A stretch of DNA of 64,000 bases from Haloarcula sebkhae (GCF_014647415.1 NZ_BMPD01000007.1:84183-148182); one strand, 5' to 3'; positions 1-8,224 are shown, numbered from the stretch's first letter. Translations and numbers: made by a program. Notes: generated by a model from the letters alone, not told the origin.

Positions 1-58
1 GGACTGCGTGTGTACTGGAAGCCGGTACTCGAACGGTGGTTGAAAGAATGTGTCTGCG

Positions 59-190
59 TCACGAGTCTGCGCTGTCAGTGCGCTCTTGCCGATCGTTGTA
101 CCGTTCCAGCTCGCGACCGATCTTCTCGAGCGCCTCGACCCCACGTTCGATGAGCTGATGGGTGGCTCGCGAGAGTCGAAGCGTCTCCAT
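59..190 (-). CDS. small acidic protein, 43 aa
   Basis: A 43-residue reading frame that begins at an ATG overlapping the stop of the DUF6166-like gene by four bases (ATGA) and ends at TGA. The sequence is one predicted charged helix (LIERGVEALEKIGRELERYN region) and has no cysteine or membrane segment. The overlap implies translational coupling and makes it the third gene of the operon read from about 1289. Function is not recognised. The frame is short, so the call rests on the coupling and on haloarchaeal-looking composition. Confidence 0.5.
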   Translation of the reverse strand: METLRLSRATHQLIERGVEALEKIGRELERYNDRQERTDSADS

Positions 191-807
191 CAGCACTCTC
201 CCTCCTGTGGCTCGATGAGACCGTTGCTCTCGTCGGCGAGGTCACGGATGGCCCGCTCGACATCGCCATCGTCCGATACTGTCCGGCTCGCTAAGGGCGC
301 CGGATAGGCGCGATCACCCTGGCTGCAGAGGACTGCCAGCCATCCGTCGGTTCCGTCTCCGAGTACGATGTAGTGGTCGCAGTCAGCGCGCTGGAAGACC
401 CGCCGGTCGGGGCGAGTGACCGTTCGCCAGTTCTCGGGGAGCGACGGTGACGGCTCCCCGCCGTCGGGAAGGGCGACGACGTCGTCGGTGATCGTCGCCA
501 TCGTCGCATCGATTTCTTCGCCGGTGAGGTGCCAGCACGCCGCCGGACCGTCACACTTGAGCTGGCTGATCACGCGGTTGCGGAACGCGATATAGTGCTC
601 TCGGGCGACTTGGGTGTCGTCGTAGTAGTCGAGGAGAAGCCCACAGGCGAGCTGTGCGGGCCCGCTACCACGATACCCGATCTCGAAGCCACTCGGACTG
701 TGATTGACGAAATCGAGATTGCGGTCGGGGGTGAGCTTTATATTGTCAGGTAGGCGAGTGACAACCATTTCTCCTCGTCGACGCCGGCCGACGCACACCG
801 TTGTCAT
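190..807 (-). CDS. DUF6166-like haloarchaeal protein
   Basis: A 205-residue soluble protein. Residues about 5-60 match the pattern I associate with the haloarchaeal DUF6166 family: a short 'VGRR' strand, 'LTPDRNLDFVNHSPSGFE', then 'GSGPAQLACGLLLDYYDD' and a following AREHY helix. The biochemical role of the family is unknown. Its ATG overlaps the stop of the HTH-HNH gene (ATGA), and its own stop overlaps the next small ORF, so three genes form a tightly coupled operon behind the hairpin leader at 1315-1333. Two further members, one truncated, lie at 3190-3384 and 3463-4017. The C-terminal half, with a WLAVLCSQG strand, is specific to this copy. Family assignment is from memory of the motif, not a search. 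Confidence 0.75.
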   Translation of the reverse strand: MTTVCVGRRRRGEMVVTRLPDNIKLTPDRNLDFVNHSPSGFEIGYRGSGPAQLACGLLLDYYDDTQVAREHYIAFRNRVISQLKCDGPAACWHLTGEEIDATMATITDDVVALPDGGEPSPSLPENWRTVTRPDRRVFQRADCDHYIVLGDGTDGWLAVLCSQGDRAYPAPLASRTVSDDGDVERAIRDLADESNGLIEPQEGEC

Positions 808-1289
808 TTGAATCGCCCCCGTTCATCCCGCTCGCGATCTGAGACGTCCCACTCATAGTCAGTAGGCTTAATCTCGGACCCGAAGTCGTGCCGGTCAGCG
901 TGTTCGGCGCGACTGAGGAGTTCGAGGTTTCCTGGCCTGTTGTCCCATCTAACGCCGTTTTTATGATGCACGTGCTTGTTCGCAACGGCATCAAACCCGC
1001 GCTCTGCCACCATTACGAGTCGGTGAATCCCGACGGAGTCCGTCGTCCCGCGATAGTTCGAGGCGCAGATGACGTAGCCACGGTCGGTGAACACGGCGGG
1101 ATGTCGTCGTCGATTCGGGGCCGCGTCGCGCGGGTCTCGGCGTGGAATATCGAGCCGTTGCATCCATTTTGAGACCGTCTGTTGCGTACAGCCCAGTTTG
1201 TCAGCGATCTCGGTTGTACTCAACTCTTGATCCCAGTAGAGGTCGCGGAGTAGCGATTCATCTCGCCACGGGTGATCTGCATCGGTCAT
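804..1289 (-). CDS. HTH-HNH endonuclease (homing type)
   Basis: A 161-residue protein starting at MTDADHPWRDE. Residues about 12-45 form a Hin/Fis-like helix-turn-helix (LSTTEIADKLGCTQQTVSKW), matching the DNA-reading domain of free-standing homing or phage-type nucleases. Residues about 95-140 hold an HNH core (HRLVM, then KHVHHKNGVRWDNRPGNLEL, then HADRH), with the paired histidines and two asparagines expected for metal-dependent strand cleavage. The C-terminus ends in a basic DERGRFK tail. A longer upstream frame exists, but it would translate the hairpin leader, so the internal ATG 25 bases after the hairpin is preferred. It heads an operon with the DUF6166-like gene. It may act as a selfish or conflict nuclease; its target is unknown. 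Confidence 0.8.
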   Translation of the reverse strand: MTDADHPWRDESLLRDLYWDQELSTTEIADKLGCTQQTVSKWMQRLDIPRRDPRDAAPNRRRHPAVFTDRGYVICASNYRGTTDSVGIHRLVMVAERGFDAVANKHVHHKNGVRWDNRPGNLELLSRAEHADRHDFGSEIKPTDYEWDVSDRERDERGRFK

Positions 1290-1314
1290 AGCTCGGTGTC
1301 GCGGAGTGAGGTTA

Positions 1315-1333
1315 CCCCGCGCCCCTCTCGGGG
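1315..1333 (-). promoter_or_regulatory. leader hairpin, copy 1 (CCCCG stem)
   Basis: On the minus strand GTGTTTATTG is followed by a 5-bp CCCCG/CGGGG stem that closes the 9-base loop AGAGGGGCG, 25 bases before the ATG of the HTH-HNH gene. It belongs to the repeated leader family described in the findings. Confidence 0.6.
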
Positions 1334-1590
1334 GCAATAAACACTACCGACCCGGAATCGTACTTGAATTTCAGGCCGGTAAATATGGCACAGGGGACCG
1401 GAACCAGCTGCCCAATGGATTGACCAACGTACAGTAGGTATTTCTATCAGATTGGAGTATCGTTCAGTGAGTCGTGCTACATACAGGGCGCGCGCTTGTC
1501 ACCGATAGTTCCCGAGCGAAACTGGCCGCTTTGATTTTGAGGACCGGTTCGACTTTGTAGGCTTTCATACCATCAGAACCGTCTAATGGA

Positions 1591-2925
1591 TCACCGCATC
1601 AAACGCCGACCGAGGACCGCTACTAAGAGGGCTATCAACACCGCCCCCACCATCGATTCAACGCCGGCGAGCAGTTTGGCGGTCGCGCCGGAGGGCTGTA
1701 TGTCTCCATAACCTAGCGTGGTGAACGTCACAACGCTAAAATACAGACTCAATAGAACTTCTCCCACGAAGTCTGGACTCCGGGGTATTTGACCAATCGG
1801 TTGCCAGGCATCGATTGTCGGTGCCCCAGCAGTAACTGTCAGCCCACCTACAATGGGGTAGACCAGACCGAATAAGAGAATGACCGCAAGCGAGGTGTAG
1901 ACAACACGCCAAGGACTCTCTCCGTATTTCATCGTCGCCCATGAGAGCCACTGGAAAGCGCAACGAGCCTTGTTACTAATAGTGCCTCGGAGACTCTCAC
2001 TTGTTTTGGCGGCGTGAGTATGTTGCCTCCGTCTGATGTCTTGGCGGCGAACGTAGCAGGTTGCTTGCAGATCGGGGCGGGCATTCTTGCTGGCTAGATT
2101 TTCGATGGTCCTGTAGGTATTAGCAGCTTGGTTCAACCGTGTATCCATATCATTGGAGATCGCCTTGACTGCTCTGGGGGCGTTATTCTTGTCGGTTGTT
2201 TCCTCTTCAGCAACTCCATCCACTCCGGTATTTCCGTCGTTAGTTCCTTCTTTTCCTACGTCGTGACGAGGATCGTAGACACAGAGTCGGATTTTGAAAA
2301 GAGAATCACTATGATCAAGCATCGCCGTCCTGCCGTCGATTTGAGCACCAGCCATCCTGGCACCATCAAGAGCCGTTTCGGTGATTTGGGCACCATGCAG
2401 GTCAGCACTAGTCAGATCACTTCTTTCTAGATCGCTCAACCGAATTGTTGTATTTGTCAAATCTGTACCCGATAGGTCGGCACCACCAAGCATCGCATTT
2501 CTCATCTCGGTATTTACCATAAAACTATCACTGAGATCAGATCCACCAAAATTCGCCTTATACAATACTGTATTTTCAAAATTAGATCCCGAAAGATCAG
2601 CGAGCGGCATATAAGCGTTACACAGGGTCGTATTTCTGAAATCAGCAGCCCCTATCTCACCTCGTCGCAGAAACGCCCTGTCCAATCGCTCAACCCAGTC
2701 TGTCCGTTCTCTAAGATATTCGTTTCCAAAATCGTCGGTGGTTTTGTCGGTAACAGGTGCATGCCAGACACAATAATTAGAATTATTTCTCTCATCACTC
2801 CACGTTTCCCTCCAGCAACAAGATCTACCCAGCCCATCAGCGATAGAATCCGCGGATGGCGTGTACCCACAGATACCCTCGGGGGCATCTCTATCTCCGC
2901 CCATGACTTTCAAACTGACCGCCAT
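1591..2925 (-). CDS. pentapeptide-repeat protein fused to a two-TM ion channel
   Basis: A 444-residue membrane protein. Residues about 10-60 are cysteine-containing (CGYTPSAD, SCCWRETW, NYCVWH). Residues about 95-200 form a pentapeptide-repeat beta helix (repeated A(D/N)LSG/ADLHG/SNFEN units). A basic linker with KTSES follows. The C-terminal 110 residues are a pore module: TM helix (about 340-362), re-entrant pore helix with the potassium filter TTLGYGD (about 403-409), then a second TM helix ending at the C-terminus. It should sit in the cytoplasmic membrane with the beta helix in the cytosol as a sensor or scaffold. It stands alone. An in-frame ATG at residue 8 is an alternative start. Conductance is inferred from the filter only. 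Confidence 0.85.
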   Translation of the reverse strand: MAVSLKVMGGDRDAPEGICGYTPSADSIADGLGRSCCWRETWSDERNNSNYCVWHAPVTDKTTDDFGNEYLRERTDWVERLDRAFLRRGEIGAADFRNTTLCNAYMPLADLSGSNFENTVLYKANFGGSDLSDSFMVNTEMRNAMLGGADLSGTDLTNTTIRLSDLERSDLTSADLHGAQITETALDGARMAGAQIDGRTAMLDHSDSLFKIRLCVYDPRHDVGKEGTNDGNTGVDGVAEEETTDKNNAPRAVKAISNDMDTRLNQAANTYRTIENLASKNARPDLQATCYVRRQDIRRRQHTHAAKTSESLRGTISNKARCAFQWLSWATMKYGESPWRVVYTSLAVILLFGLVYPIVGGLTVTAGAPTIDAWQPIGQIPRSPDFVGEVLLSLYFSVVTFTTLGYGDIQPSGATAKLLAGVESMVGAVLIALLVAVLGRRLMR

Positions 2926-2928
2926 TAG

Positions 2929-3087
2929 AATAATTACTGGGATAGGGAGGGTGTTGATGTTGGAGATGGTGTTCGACTCGTTCTCGAAGAGTGGGTTGGT
3001 GTTAACGAAGAAGCTGATATGACCAATTACAGCCTTCGCCCTGAATTCACCCTCTATATTCAGCAGCGCCGTTCTGATAGATGCTGA
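2929..3087 (+). pseudogene. coding-like C-terminal remnant
   Basis: The plus strand of this 264-base intergenic stretch has an open frame of about 52 codons from a TAG to a TGA, with acidic, haloarchaeal composition (DREGVDVGDGVRLVLEEW, then SLRPEFTLYIQQRRSDRC). It has no credible start and looks like the end of a lost gene. The parent family is not recognised. Nothing else is visible between the channel gene and the truncated DUF6166 gene. Confidence 0.28.
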
Positions 3088-3189
3088 ACAAAACGCGCCT
3101 CGGACTGTCTTAGCGCTTTTCGATACTGACCGATTCCCTTGCTTCAGCGCGGGAACTGTATTTTAAATCATATCTTACGCAAGTCTTCA

Positions 3190-3384
3190 TCATTGGCCGC
3201 TTAGATTGTTGGTGACCACATCGAGACTCCGATCGGGAGTGAGCCGCTGGTGTTCGGAGAGATTTAGAACGACCGCTTGGCCATCGACGCGAAAGCCGAC
3301 GTATTCGACGGGGTCATCGTGACGGTTAGCAAGCGCTTCGGCCTGGGCTGTGTTCGACGTAGGGCGTCGTGCGTTCCCGTTCAT
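3190..3384 (-). CDS. truncated DUF6166-like protein
   Basis: A 64-residue frame that starts 22 bases after a leader hairpin. It contains only the first half of the DUF6166-like motif: YVGFRVDGQAVV, then LTPDRSLDVVTNNLSG, ending with GQ and a stop exactly where the full-length relative at 190-807 continues with FEIGYRGSGPAQ. The core helices are therefore missing. It is either a decayed gene or a shortened relative that is still expressed. The intact leader argues that transcription continues. A longer TTG-initiated form would translate the hairpin and is less likely. Confidence 0.55.
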   Translation of the reverse strand: MNGNARRPTSNTAQAEALANRHDDPVEYVGFRVDGQAVVLNLSEHQRLTPDRSLDVVTNNLSGQ

Positions 3385-3406
3385 CGGTTCGTCGCGGGAG
3401 TGGTAA

Positions 3407-3427
3407 CCCCCGCACCCCTCTCGGGGG
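3407..3427 (-). promoter_or_regulatory. leader hairpin, copy 2 (CCCCCG stem)
   Basis: A 6-bp CCCCCG/CGGGGG stem with the 9-base loop AGAGGGGTG on the minus strand, preceded by CTGTTTATTG and followed 22 bases later by the ATG of the truncated DUF6166-like gene. It has the same loop as copy 1 apart from one base, on a longer stem. Confidence 0.65.
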
Positions 3428-3462
3428 CTCAATAAACAGCTCCGGGAACGCCATCACCGCCC

Positions 3463-4017
3463 CTACTGGCTGGCTGCGGGGAACTCGAAGCCGCCGGTGT
3501 CGGTGGCCGAGTCCTCCGAGTTGGTAGGCTCTGATCGAACTTCTTGGCGAGCATCCTCCAGTGCCTCGCGGCGGTCGTCGACGCTCTGGTGAATATTGAT
3601 GTCGTGCTTCTCACAGAGCGCTCGCTCGACCGCGAAGGTCATCTCGTCGAGATCGACCGCCGTGATATCGACGTCTTCCGGTGACGGCGTCTCATCAGCG
3701 ACGTCGATGTCTTGCGACCAGGTATCGGCCGAAATGTCGCTGGACGGGAGTCGCCACTCCTCACCCTCGAGCTCTTTACGCAGGTATTCTGCGAACTCCT
3801 TGTAGTGGTCGAGTGCGATGTTCTTCGTCGACGAATCGGCCAGTAGTGCGATGGCGAGCTGATCGACACGGGCCTCGTCGGCCTCTGGACCCCAGTCGAA
3901 TCCACCAGGAGCACGGCGCAGGACGTGGAGGTGCTTGTCTAGGAGGTCACCGTCGGGCGTGTACACCAGCTGACCACCCATACAGCGCTCGCCGCGGTAG
4001 GCTCGGCCGCCGGTCAT
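3463..4017 (-). CDS. DUF6166-like protein with extended C-terminus
   Basis: A 184-residue soluble protein. Residues about 15-75 carry the DUF6166-like core in a variant form: LVYTPDGDLLDKHLHVLRR, PGGFDWGPEADEARVDQLAI, ALLADSSTKN and ALDHYKEFAEYL. The rest is acidic with a helical VDDRREALEDARQEV stretch. Its ATG overlaps the stop of the upstream 148-residue gene (ATGA), so the two are translationally coupled behind the hairpin at 4482-4506. Function is unknown. It differs from the 190-807 paralogue in having lost the first strand and gained the acidic tail. Confidence 0.7.
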   Translation of the reverse strand: MTGGRAYRGERCMGGQLVYTPDGDLLDKHLHVLRRAPGGFDWGPEADEARVDQLAIALLADSSTKNIALDHYKEFAEYLRKELEGEEWRLPSSDISADTWSQDIDVADETPSPEDVDITAVDLDEMTFAVERALCEKHDINIHQSVDDRREALEDARQEVRSEPTNSEDSATDTGGFEFPAASQ

Positions 4018-4460
4018 CGGAACTCACCCTGCCGGTGATCGCGGCCTCGTGGGCGGGTCGGTGGCTGCCGGGGTCGGGAATCCGACGGCCGACGGGCAGT
4101 ATCTGGACTGCGTCCCGTCATCCGATCGCTTGCGTTCGCGGCCCCGGTTGCTCGGGGGCCGACGTACACCGGTTTCCGAGCTTGACTTCGCTCCGTGACG
4201 ACCTCCCGATGGAGCATCGTACAGAGTTCCATAATGCTCTGGGCGAGGTCGACCGCCGCCGCTCGCGACCTGAGGTCGTGTTGGCTGAAGAGGATCGTCC
4301 CGTCGGCCCGGTCGACCCGGACCAGCCACTTTGAAGTCTGCTGGACGTGGCAGAGAACGGAGTCCGAAAACTCGTAGGCGAACACGAAGTGTTCGTCGTC
4401 TGTTTGGCGATGCAACCACCAGTGGTCGGGGGCAATTTCGCTGTCGTTTGCAGAACTCAT
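4014..4460 (-). CDS. hypothetical protein, 148 aa
   Basis: Starts at MSSANDSEIAPDHWW, 21 bases after a leader hairpin. The N-terminal 75 residues look like a compact beta-rich domain (WWLHRQTDDEHFVFAYEF, then WLVRVDRADGTILFS). A helix of the AAAVDLAQSIMEL type follows, and the C-terminus is basic and disordered (ARRPSDSRPRQPP). A longer in-frame extension upstream would read through the hairpin and has arginine/proline-rich non-coding composition, so it is excluded. It is the first gene of a two-gene operon with the DUF6166-like gene. No family is recognised. Confidence 0.7.
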   Translation of the reverse strand: MSSANDSEIAPDHWWLHRQTDDEHFVFAYEFSDSVLCHVQQTSKWLVRVDRADGTILFSQHDLRSRAAAVDLAQSIMELCTMLHREVVTERSQARKPVYVGPRATGAANASDRMTGRSPDTARRPSDSRPRQPPTRPRGRDHRQGEFR

Positions 4461-4481
4461 CGCTGACCCGGGACGGTGATG

Positions 4482-4506
4482 ACGTCCCGCACCCCTCGCG
4501 GGACGT
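4482..4506 (-). promoter_or_regulatory. leader hairpin, copy 3 (ACGTCCCG stem)
   Basis: A perfect 8-bp stem ACGTCCCG/CGGGACGT closes the 9-base loop CGAGGGGTG, 21 bases before the ATG at 4460, with GTTGTTTC immediately upstream. The stem shares almost no sequence with the GCGCCGG copies, but its length and loop are kept. Confidence 0.75.
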
Positions 4507-4596
4507 GAAACAACAACTGCGGTCGCCGCACCCGCTTTCGTCGCCGAGGTCGGCAACGTATTTGGTTCTAGCAAGATACAGTCCAATTATATTCGG

Positions 4597-5961
4597 ATGG
4601 CTGTACTGGACGACCTCTCGGGGTTCGAGTTCGAGGACCTGATGGAGGACGTGTTCCGGAACCTCGGCTACGAGAACGTCCGGCAGGCCGAGCGGACAGC
4701 TGATGAGGGCCGGGACGTCCTGATGGAGGAAGTCGTCGACGGAACACGGCGGGCGATCATCGTCGAGTGCAAGCACACGGGAACCGTTGGTCGCCCGGTC
4801 GTCCAGAAGCTCCATTCGGCGATCGCGACGTTCGACTTCGACGGCCCGAAACGCGGGATGGTCGTCACGACCGGCCGATTCACGAACCCTGCCCAGGAGT
4901 ACGCACAGCGCCTGCAGCAGAACGACGATCCGCATCCAATCGAGTTGCTCGACGGCGAGGACCTCCGGGAGATCGCCGACGAAATCGGCCTCGACCTCTA
5001 CAACGGGCGCATCGAGATTCTCTGTGACGAGACGCTCCGCCCGTACGACCCGGCCGCCGATGTCGACGCCCCCGTCCAGGAAGCGTTCCGCGACATCGAG
5101 AACATCGACGTCGCGGACCTCCCGACCCCACACTCGCAGGTAACGTTCCGGCCGACCGTCGCGATCACCGCCGACACCAACGCCGTTTTCGAGACGTCCG
5201 TCGGCGTCATCCACCGGATCAACGACCGCACACAATTCGTCGTCCACGCTGAGCGTGGCCATCCGACGGTGGCCGACGACGATGTCGCGACGCTGGTCAC
5301 CGAGAACTTCCACGCGACAGTCGATCTTGATGCCGACCGGTTCGGGGAGGTCTTCGACGCCGTCGAGGAGCGCCGCTTCGGCCAGACCCAGACGGAGTAC
5401 AAGGAGTGGGCCGTCGATCGCCTTCAGGACTACCACACGTCGACGGTAACCTACACCGGCGACAACAACGTCACCTACAACAAGACGTGTGAGCCGAATC
5501 TTTCGGACATCTCGGTGCAGTCGATTGAGCCGGTGTATCTCCCTGAGGTTCGGCAGACGACCGAGCTCCAGGAGTATTCGTATCCATACGAATACTATAC
5601 TGCTGGCCCTTCGCGGGTCAGGCTGGAGGACGGGATTCATCGGTGCGTCCACTGCGAGACGAGCGGCGTCGACGAGACCTACACCTATTGTCCGAACTGC
5701 GGGGCGATCGCCTGCGACAGCCACATCAAGACCGAACGACTCGAAGGCGAACCGGTCTGTACCGGCTGTGCAGTGACCGAACGGTTTGCGCTGAAGACGA
5801 AGTACTTCTACAACCAGGAGAATCTCGAGGCGTTCCGCGAGGAGTACGCCGAGATGCCGCTCCACGAGAAGGCGATGGAGAACAAGTGGCTAGCCGGGGG
5901 TAGCGCGATCACCACGCTGTTACTCCTCATCGGGCTGCTCGTCATCGGCGGCATCATCTGA
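4597..5961 (+). CDS. Mrr-like restriction endonuclease with zinc ribbon and TM anchor
   Basis: A 454-residue protein. Residues 5-130 resemble the Mrr_cat fold (restriction endonuclease-like): FEFEDLMEDVFRNLGYE, then GRDVLM with D40, then IIVECKHTG with E57 and K59, giving the D...ExK metal site, and a QxGMVVTTGRFT strand. The middle (about 130-340) is a long domain of unknown fold. Residues about 345-395 hold a zinc binder (HRCVHCETS, CPNCGAIACD, VCTGCAV). A C-terminal hydrophobic helix (about 430-452) should tether it to the membrane. Family knowledge: Mrr proteins cut modified or foreign DNA. Placement at the membrane suggests action on entering DNA, an inference. It stands alone, divergent from the 4460 operon. 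An AT-rich TATA-like stretch lies only about 10 bases upstream, so an internal start near residue 15 is possible. Confidence 0.8.
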   Translation: MAVLDDLSGFEFEDLMEDVFRNLGYENVRQAERTADEGRDVLMEEVVDGTRRAIIVECKHTGTVGRPVVQKLHSAIATFDFDGPKRGMVVTTGRFTNPAQEYAQRLQQNDDPHPIELLDGEDLREIADEIGLDLYNGRIEILCDETLRPYDPAADVDAPVQEAFRDIENIDVADLPTPHSQVTFRPTVAITADTNAVFETSVGVIHRINDRTQFVVHAERGHPTVADDDVATLVTENFHATVDLDADRFGEVFDAVEERRFGQTQTEYKEWAVDRLQDYHTSTVTYTGDNNVTYNKTCEPNLSDISVQSIEPVYLPEVRQTTELQEYSYPYEYYTAGPSRVRLEDGIHRCVHCETSGVDETYTYCPNCGAIACDSHIKTERLEGEPVCTGCAVTERFALKTKYFYNQENLEAFREEYAEMPLHEKAMENKWLAGGSAITTLLLLIGLLVIGGII

Positions 5962-5974
5962 GCGCGCTCGGTGT

Positions 5975-6547
5975 TCAGGCTGGCTCAGCCACCAGTTCTT
6001 CGAGTGCGTCCTCCAGCGGGCCGTTGAACTGCCAGCTGGCCCGCTCGAAGGCCTCGTCGGTCGGGCCATCCCAGCGCGGGAAGGCGGAATGACCGCTCAC
6101 CTTGACCGTCCACTCGGCCGGCTCGTCGAACGGGTTCCGCGTCGGGAGCTCGACAACGTAGAGGTACTCCTCGTCACCGTGGATGCCGTCAGCTGGATTC
6201 TCGACGCCGTGGCCCAGCAGGAACAGTGGCTGGTCCAGATGCTCCATGTTTGTCGGATCGAGGAGGTCAGAGGGGTGGTCGGCGTGGATACTTTGATCAC
6301 GCCTTTCATCGACGTAAAGGGTCATCGTCGAGAGCGTGTCGAGAAACAGGAACTGGGCAGCGGCGTACGCAGGCCCGCGCTCTGTTCGTGTCTCGTCGAG
6401 CAGCTGTTTGAGTTGGTCAAGGTCACGGAGGACGCTGTCGGGATAGCCGTCTGAGTGTCGGTAGATTTGTGCGATGCGGTCGGTTTTGGGCTGTTCATCT
6501 GCGGTCTCGCTCCGTTGGATGAATCGGAGTTGACTTCGTGTCGACAT
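5975..6547 (-). CDS. hypothetical protein, 190 aa
   Basis: A 190-residue soluble acidic protein starting at MSTRSQLRFIQRS, 19 bases after a leader hairpin. The early part reads as a beta strand followed by AQIYRHSDGYPDSVL, which recalls the 'IYRHWDGYP' motif of phage and plasmid proteins of unknown function. A helix with TLYVDERRDQ and a late EYLYVVELP strand follow. It has no cysteines and no membrane segment. It is monocistronic, converging with the Mrr-like gene, whose stop is 13 bases away. The resemblance to the phage family is from motif memory only. Function unknown. Confidence 0.7.
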   Translation of the reverse strand: MSTRSQLRFIQRSETADEQPKTDRIAQIYRHSDGYPDSVLRDLDQLKQLLDETRTERGPAYAAAQFLFLDTLSTMTLYVDERRDQSIHADHPSDLLDPTNMEHLDQPLFLLGHGVENPADGIHGDEEYLYVVELPTRNPFDEPAEWTVKVSGHSAFPRWDGPTDEAFERASWQFNGPLEDALEELVAEPA

Positions 6548-6566
6548 CGATAACCGCCGACGCGTG

Positions 6567-6591
6567 TGCGCCGGCACCCATCGCCGGCGCA
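6567..6591 (-). promoter_or_regulatory. leader hairpin, copy 4 (GCGCCGG stem)
   Basis: GTTGTTTC, then an 8-bp stem (TGCGCCGG/CCGGCGCA as read on the plus strand) around the loop CGATGGGTG, 19 bases before the ATG at 6547. A TATA-like TAAAAGAATTAG lies about 40 bases upstream of the stem, so the hairpin should be in the 5' UTR. Confidence 0.75.
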
Positions 6592-6697
6592 GAAACAACA
6601 CTATCCATAGAACAAGAGCTAATTCTTTTACTGTAGACCGATCTCCGATTCCTCGGTAAGCCCTTTTGCACGCCAATATCCAACAGCCAGATAACCA

Positions 6698-8191
6698 ATG
6701 ACTGGGGACTTCCTACAAATTCAGCAAGACAGCTCACTCAACTGTAGCCAAAAACTGGATGAAATAAAAGGTCTCATACAGAACATCGGACATCCACCAC
6801 CTGGAAGTCTATACTACGTGTCCGATATATTTGAGGCCTGCGTCAATCAGAATCACACAAAATGCTTGGAAACCGCCTACCTGATCTCAAAAGAAAGTAC
6901 TGTAGCGGCCTCATCGGACCTCGGACGCGGACTTGAAGCAATCGGAATCCACGATATCAATGCTGTCAACCAATTCATCGACAAGAAAATCCAAGGCCAA
7001 TACCTCAGGAAAGCACACTACCTGGCAGCCTTAATCCCTCACTTCTACAGAGGCCAAGAAAATGAGATGGCCCATCAGATGTCGAACTGGTACAACACCT
7101 GCAGCTACTTCTTTTTCCGAACCCTCGAAAACACGCTGAAATGCTTCCTTGAGGAAAGTTCAGGCCACGGTGCTACGGACTTCTCCTCAGAGATACAGCC
7201 AATCAAAGACGAACTTGAGGATATAGCACAGTTGGAAGGTCTTGAACCAGACAACGCCTACCAGGACAAGAACTACGAAGTCGTCAAAGTCTCCATCCTG
7301 CTGAACGATCTTGAATGGAGTACGAAGAACACCGTTGACTGGAGCACGATACAATCCAATCTATCTCAGTACACCCACCTGGCGGCTCTCCTAAGCCTCA
7401 ACAACAATCCGATACCCGACCTCCAGCAGCACAACACTCATCCACTGACCAAACTACTCAGACTCGATTACACCGACGAACTCGCCTACTACGACCACTG
7501 TATCGAACTGATCACACCGGGAAACGGCCAAAACAGCGATCCAACCGCCCGTCTCCGAAATGAACTCCTGACCCGGAAAAGCTTCGACAGTACAATTGCA
7601 GAGATAGAGGTCTTCAACGCTCTCAGAAGAGAACTCGGAGTTAACGCCATAGAAATCGAACAGCAAGCACCGAACGGTGGTGTCCCGGACGCCAAGATCA
7701 CGACAGGCGGAGAAACCATATGGGTCGAAGTCACTCTTCCGCAGCCACAGCCCTCATACGAAGTCGCACGACGCTACTCTGCCTCGATGAATCCAGAGGA
7801 AAGCGATGCAAGAGCAAACGTCACGAAAAAGCTCCGCAGCCAGATCCGGGATGTAAAAAATGCAACCGGTGACCTGACAATGCTTGTAATCAAGAACGAG
7901 GAGTCACGGGTTGATGACGAGATCGTCGGAGATTATATCGAAGGCTACACCGGAATCGGAATACCACAAGATGACAATGATGCCGATCCAATCATCTTGA
8001 CAGCGGACTCAGGCCTTCAATACGACAACGTACCCGACCACCTAGATATCCTCGTCAACTATAACACCCTCAAGAATCTCAGCGACCCACCCTACATCGA
8101 AGGACAGGTCGCCAACCTGACCGATGTCGATCAAGGAATCATTGACCAATTAGCCGACGCCTTCAACGCAGAAGAACTTACACCCCCTTGA
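6698..8191 (+). CDS. AT-rich protein with PD-(D/E)XK-like C-terminal domain
   Basis: A 497-residue soluble protein in an AT-richer island whose codon use differs from its neighbours. The first 280 residues are helical (HFYRGQENEMAHQMSNWY, then ECFLEES-type helices) and match no family I know. Residues about 295-400 look like a nuclease core: a helix (FDSTIAEIEVFNALRREL), then PDAKI (D about 331), then IWVEVTLP (E about 343) and a helix, the order of acidic residues in PD-(D/E)XK folds, although the usual lysine is threonine. A late beta-alpha part (LTMLVIKNEES, ILVNYNTL) would complete the fold. It stands alone, convergent with the zinc-ribbon gene. A defence role is plausible from its island context and foreign composition but is not shown. 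Confidence 0.7.
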   Translation: MTGDFLQIQQDSSLNCSQKLDEIKGLIQNIGHPPPGSLYYVSDIFEACVNQNHTKCLETAYLISKESTVAASSDLGRGLEAIGIHDINAVNQFIDKKIQGQYLRKAHYLAALIPHFYRGQENEMAHQMSNWYNTCSYFFFRTLENTLKCFLEESSGHGATDFSSEIQPIKDELEDIAQLEGLEPDNAYQDKNYEVVKVSILLNDLEWSTKNTVDWSTIQSNLSQYTHLAALLSLNNNPIPDLQQHNTHPLTKLLRLDYTDELAYYDHCIELITPGNGQNSDPTARLRNELLTRKSFDSTIAEIEVFNALRRELGVNAIEIEQQAPNGGVPDAKITTGGETIWVEVTLPQPQPSYEVARRYSASMNPEESDARANVTKKLRSQIRDVKNATGDLTMLVIKNEESRVDDEIVGDYIEGYTGIGIPQDDNDADPIILTADSGLQYDNVPDHLDILVNYNTLKNLSDPPYIEGQVANLTDVDQGIIDQLADAFNAEELTPP

Positions 8192-8224
8192 ACACATAGA
8201 CAAAATCGATATTCACCGAGGGCA

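Noticed and set aside
4024-5865. 613-codon minus-strand open frame
   Set aside because: It lies antisense to the Mrr-like gene and through two minus-strand genes in another frame; its residues are the reverse-complement pattern of GC-rich third positions (DVAV, DRPA, RRDD), with no domain.
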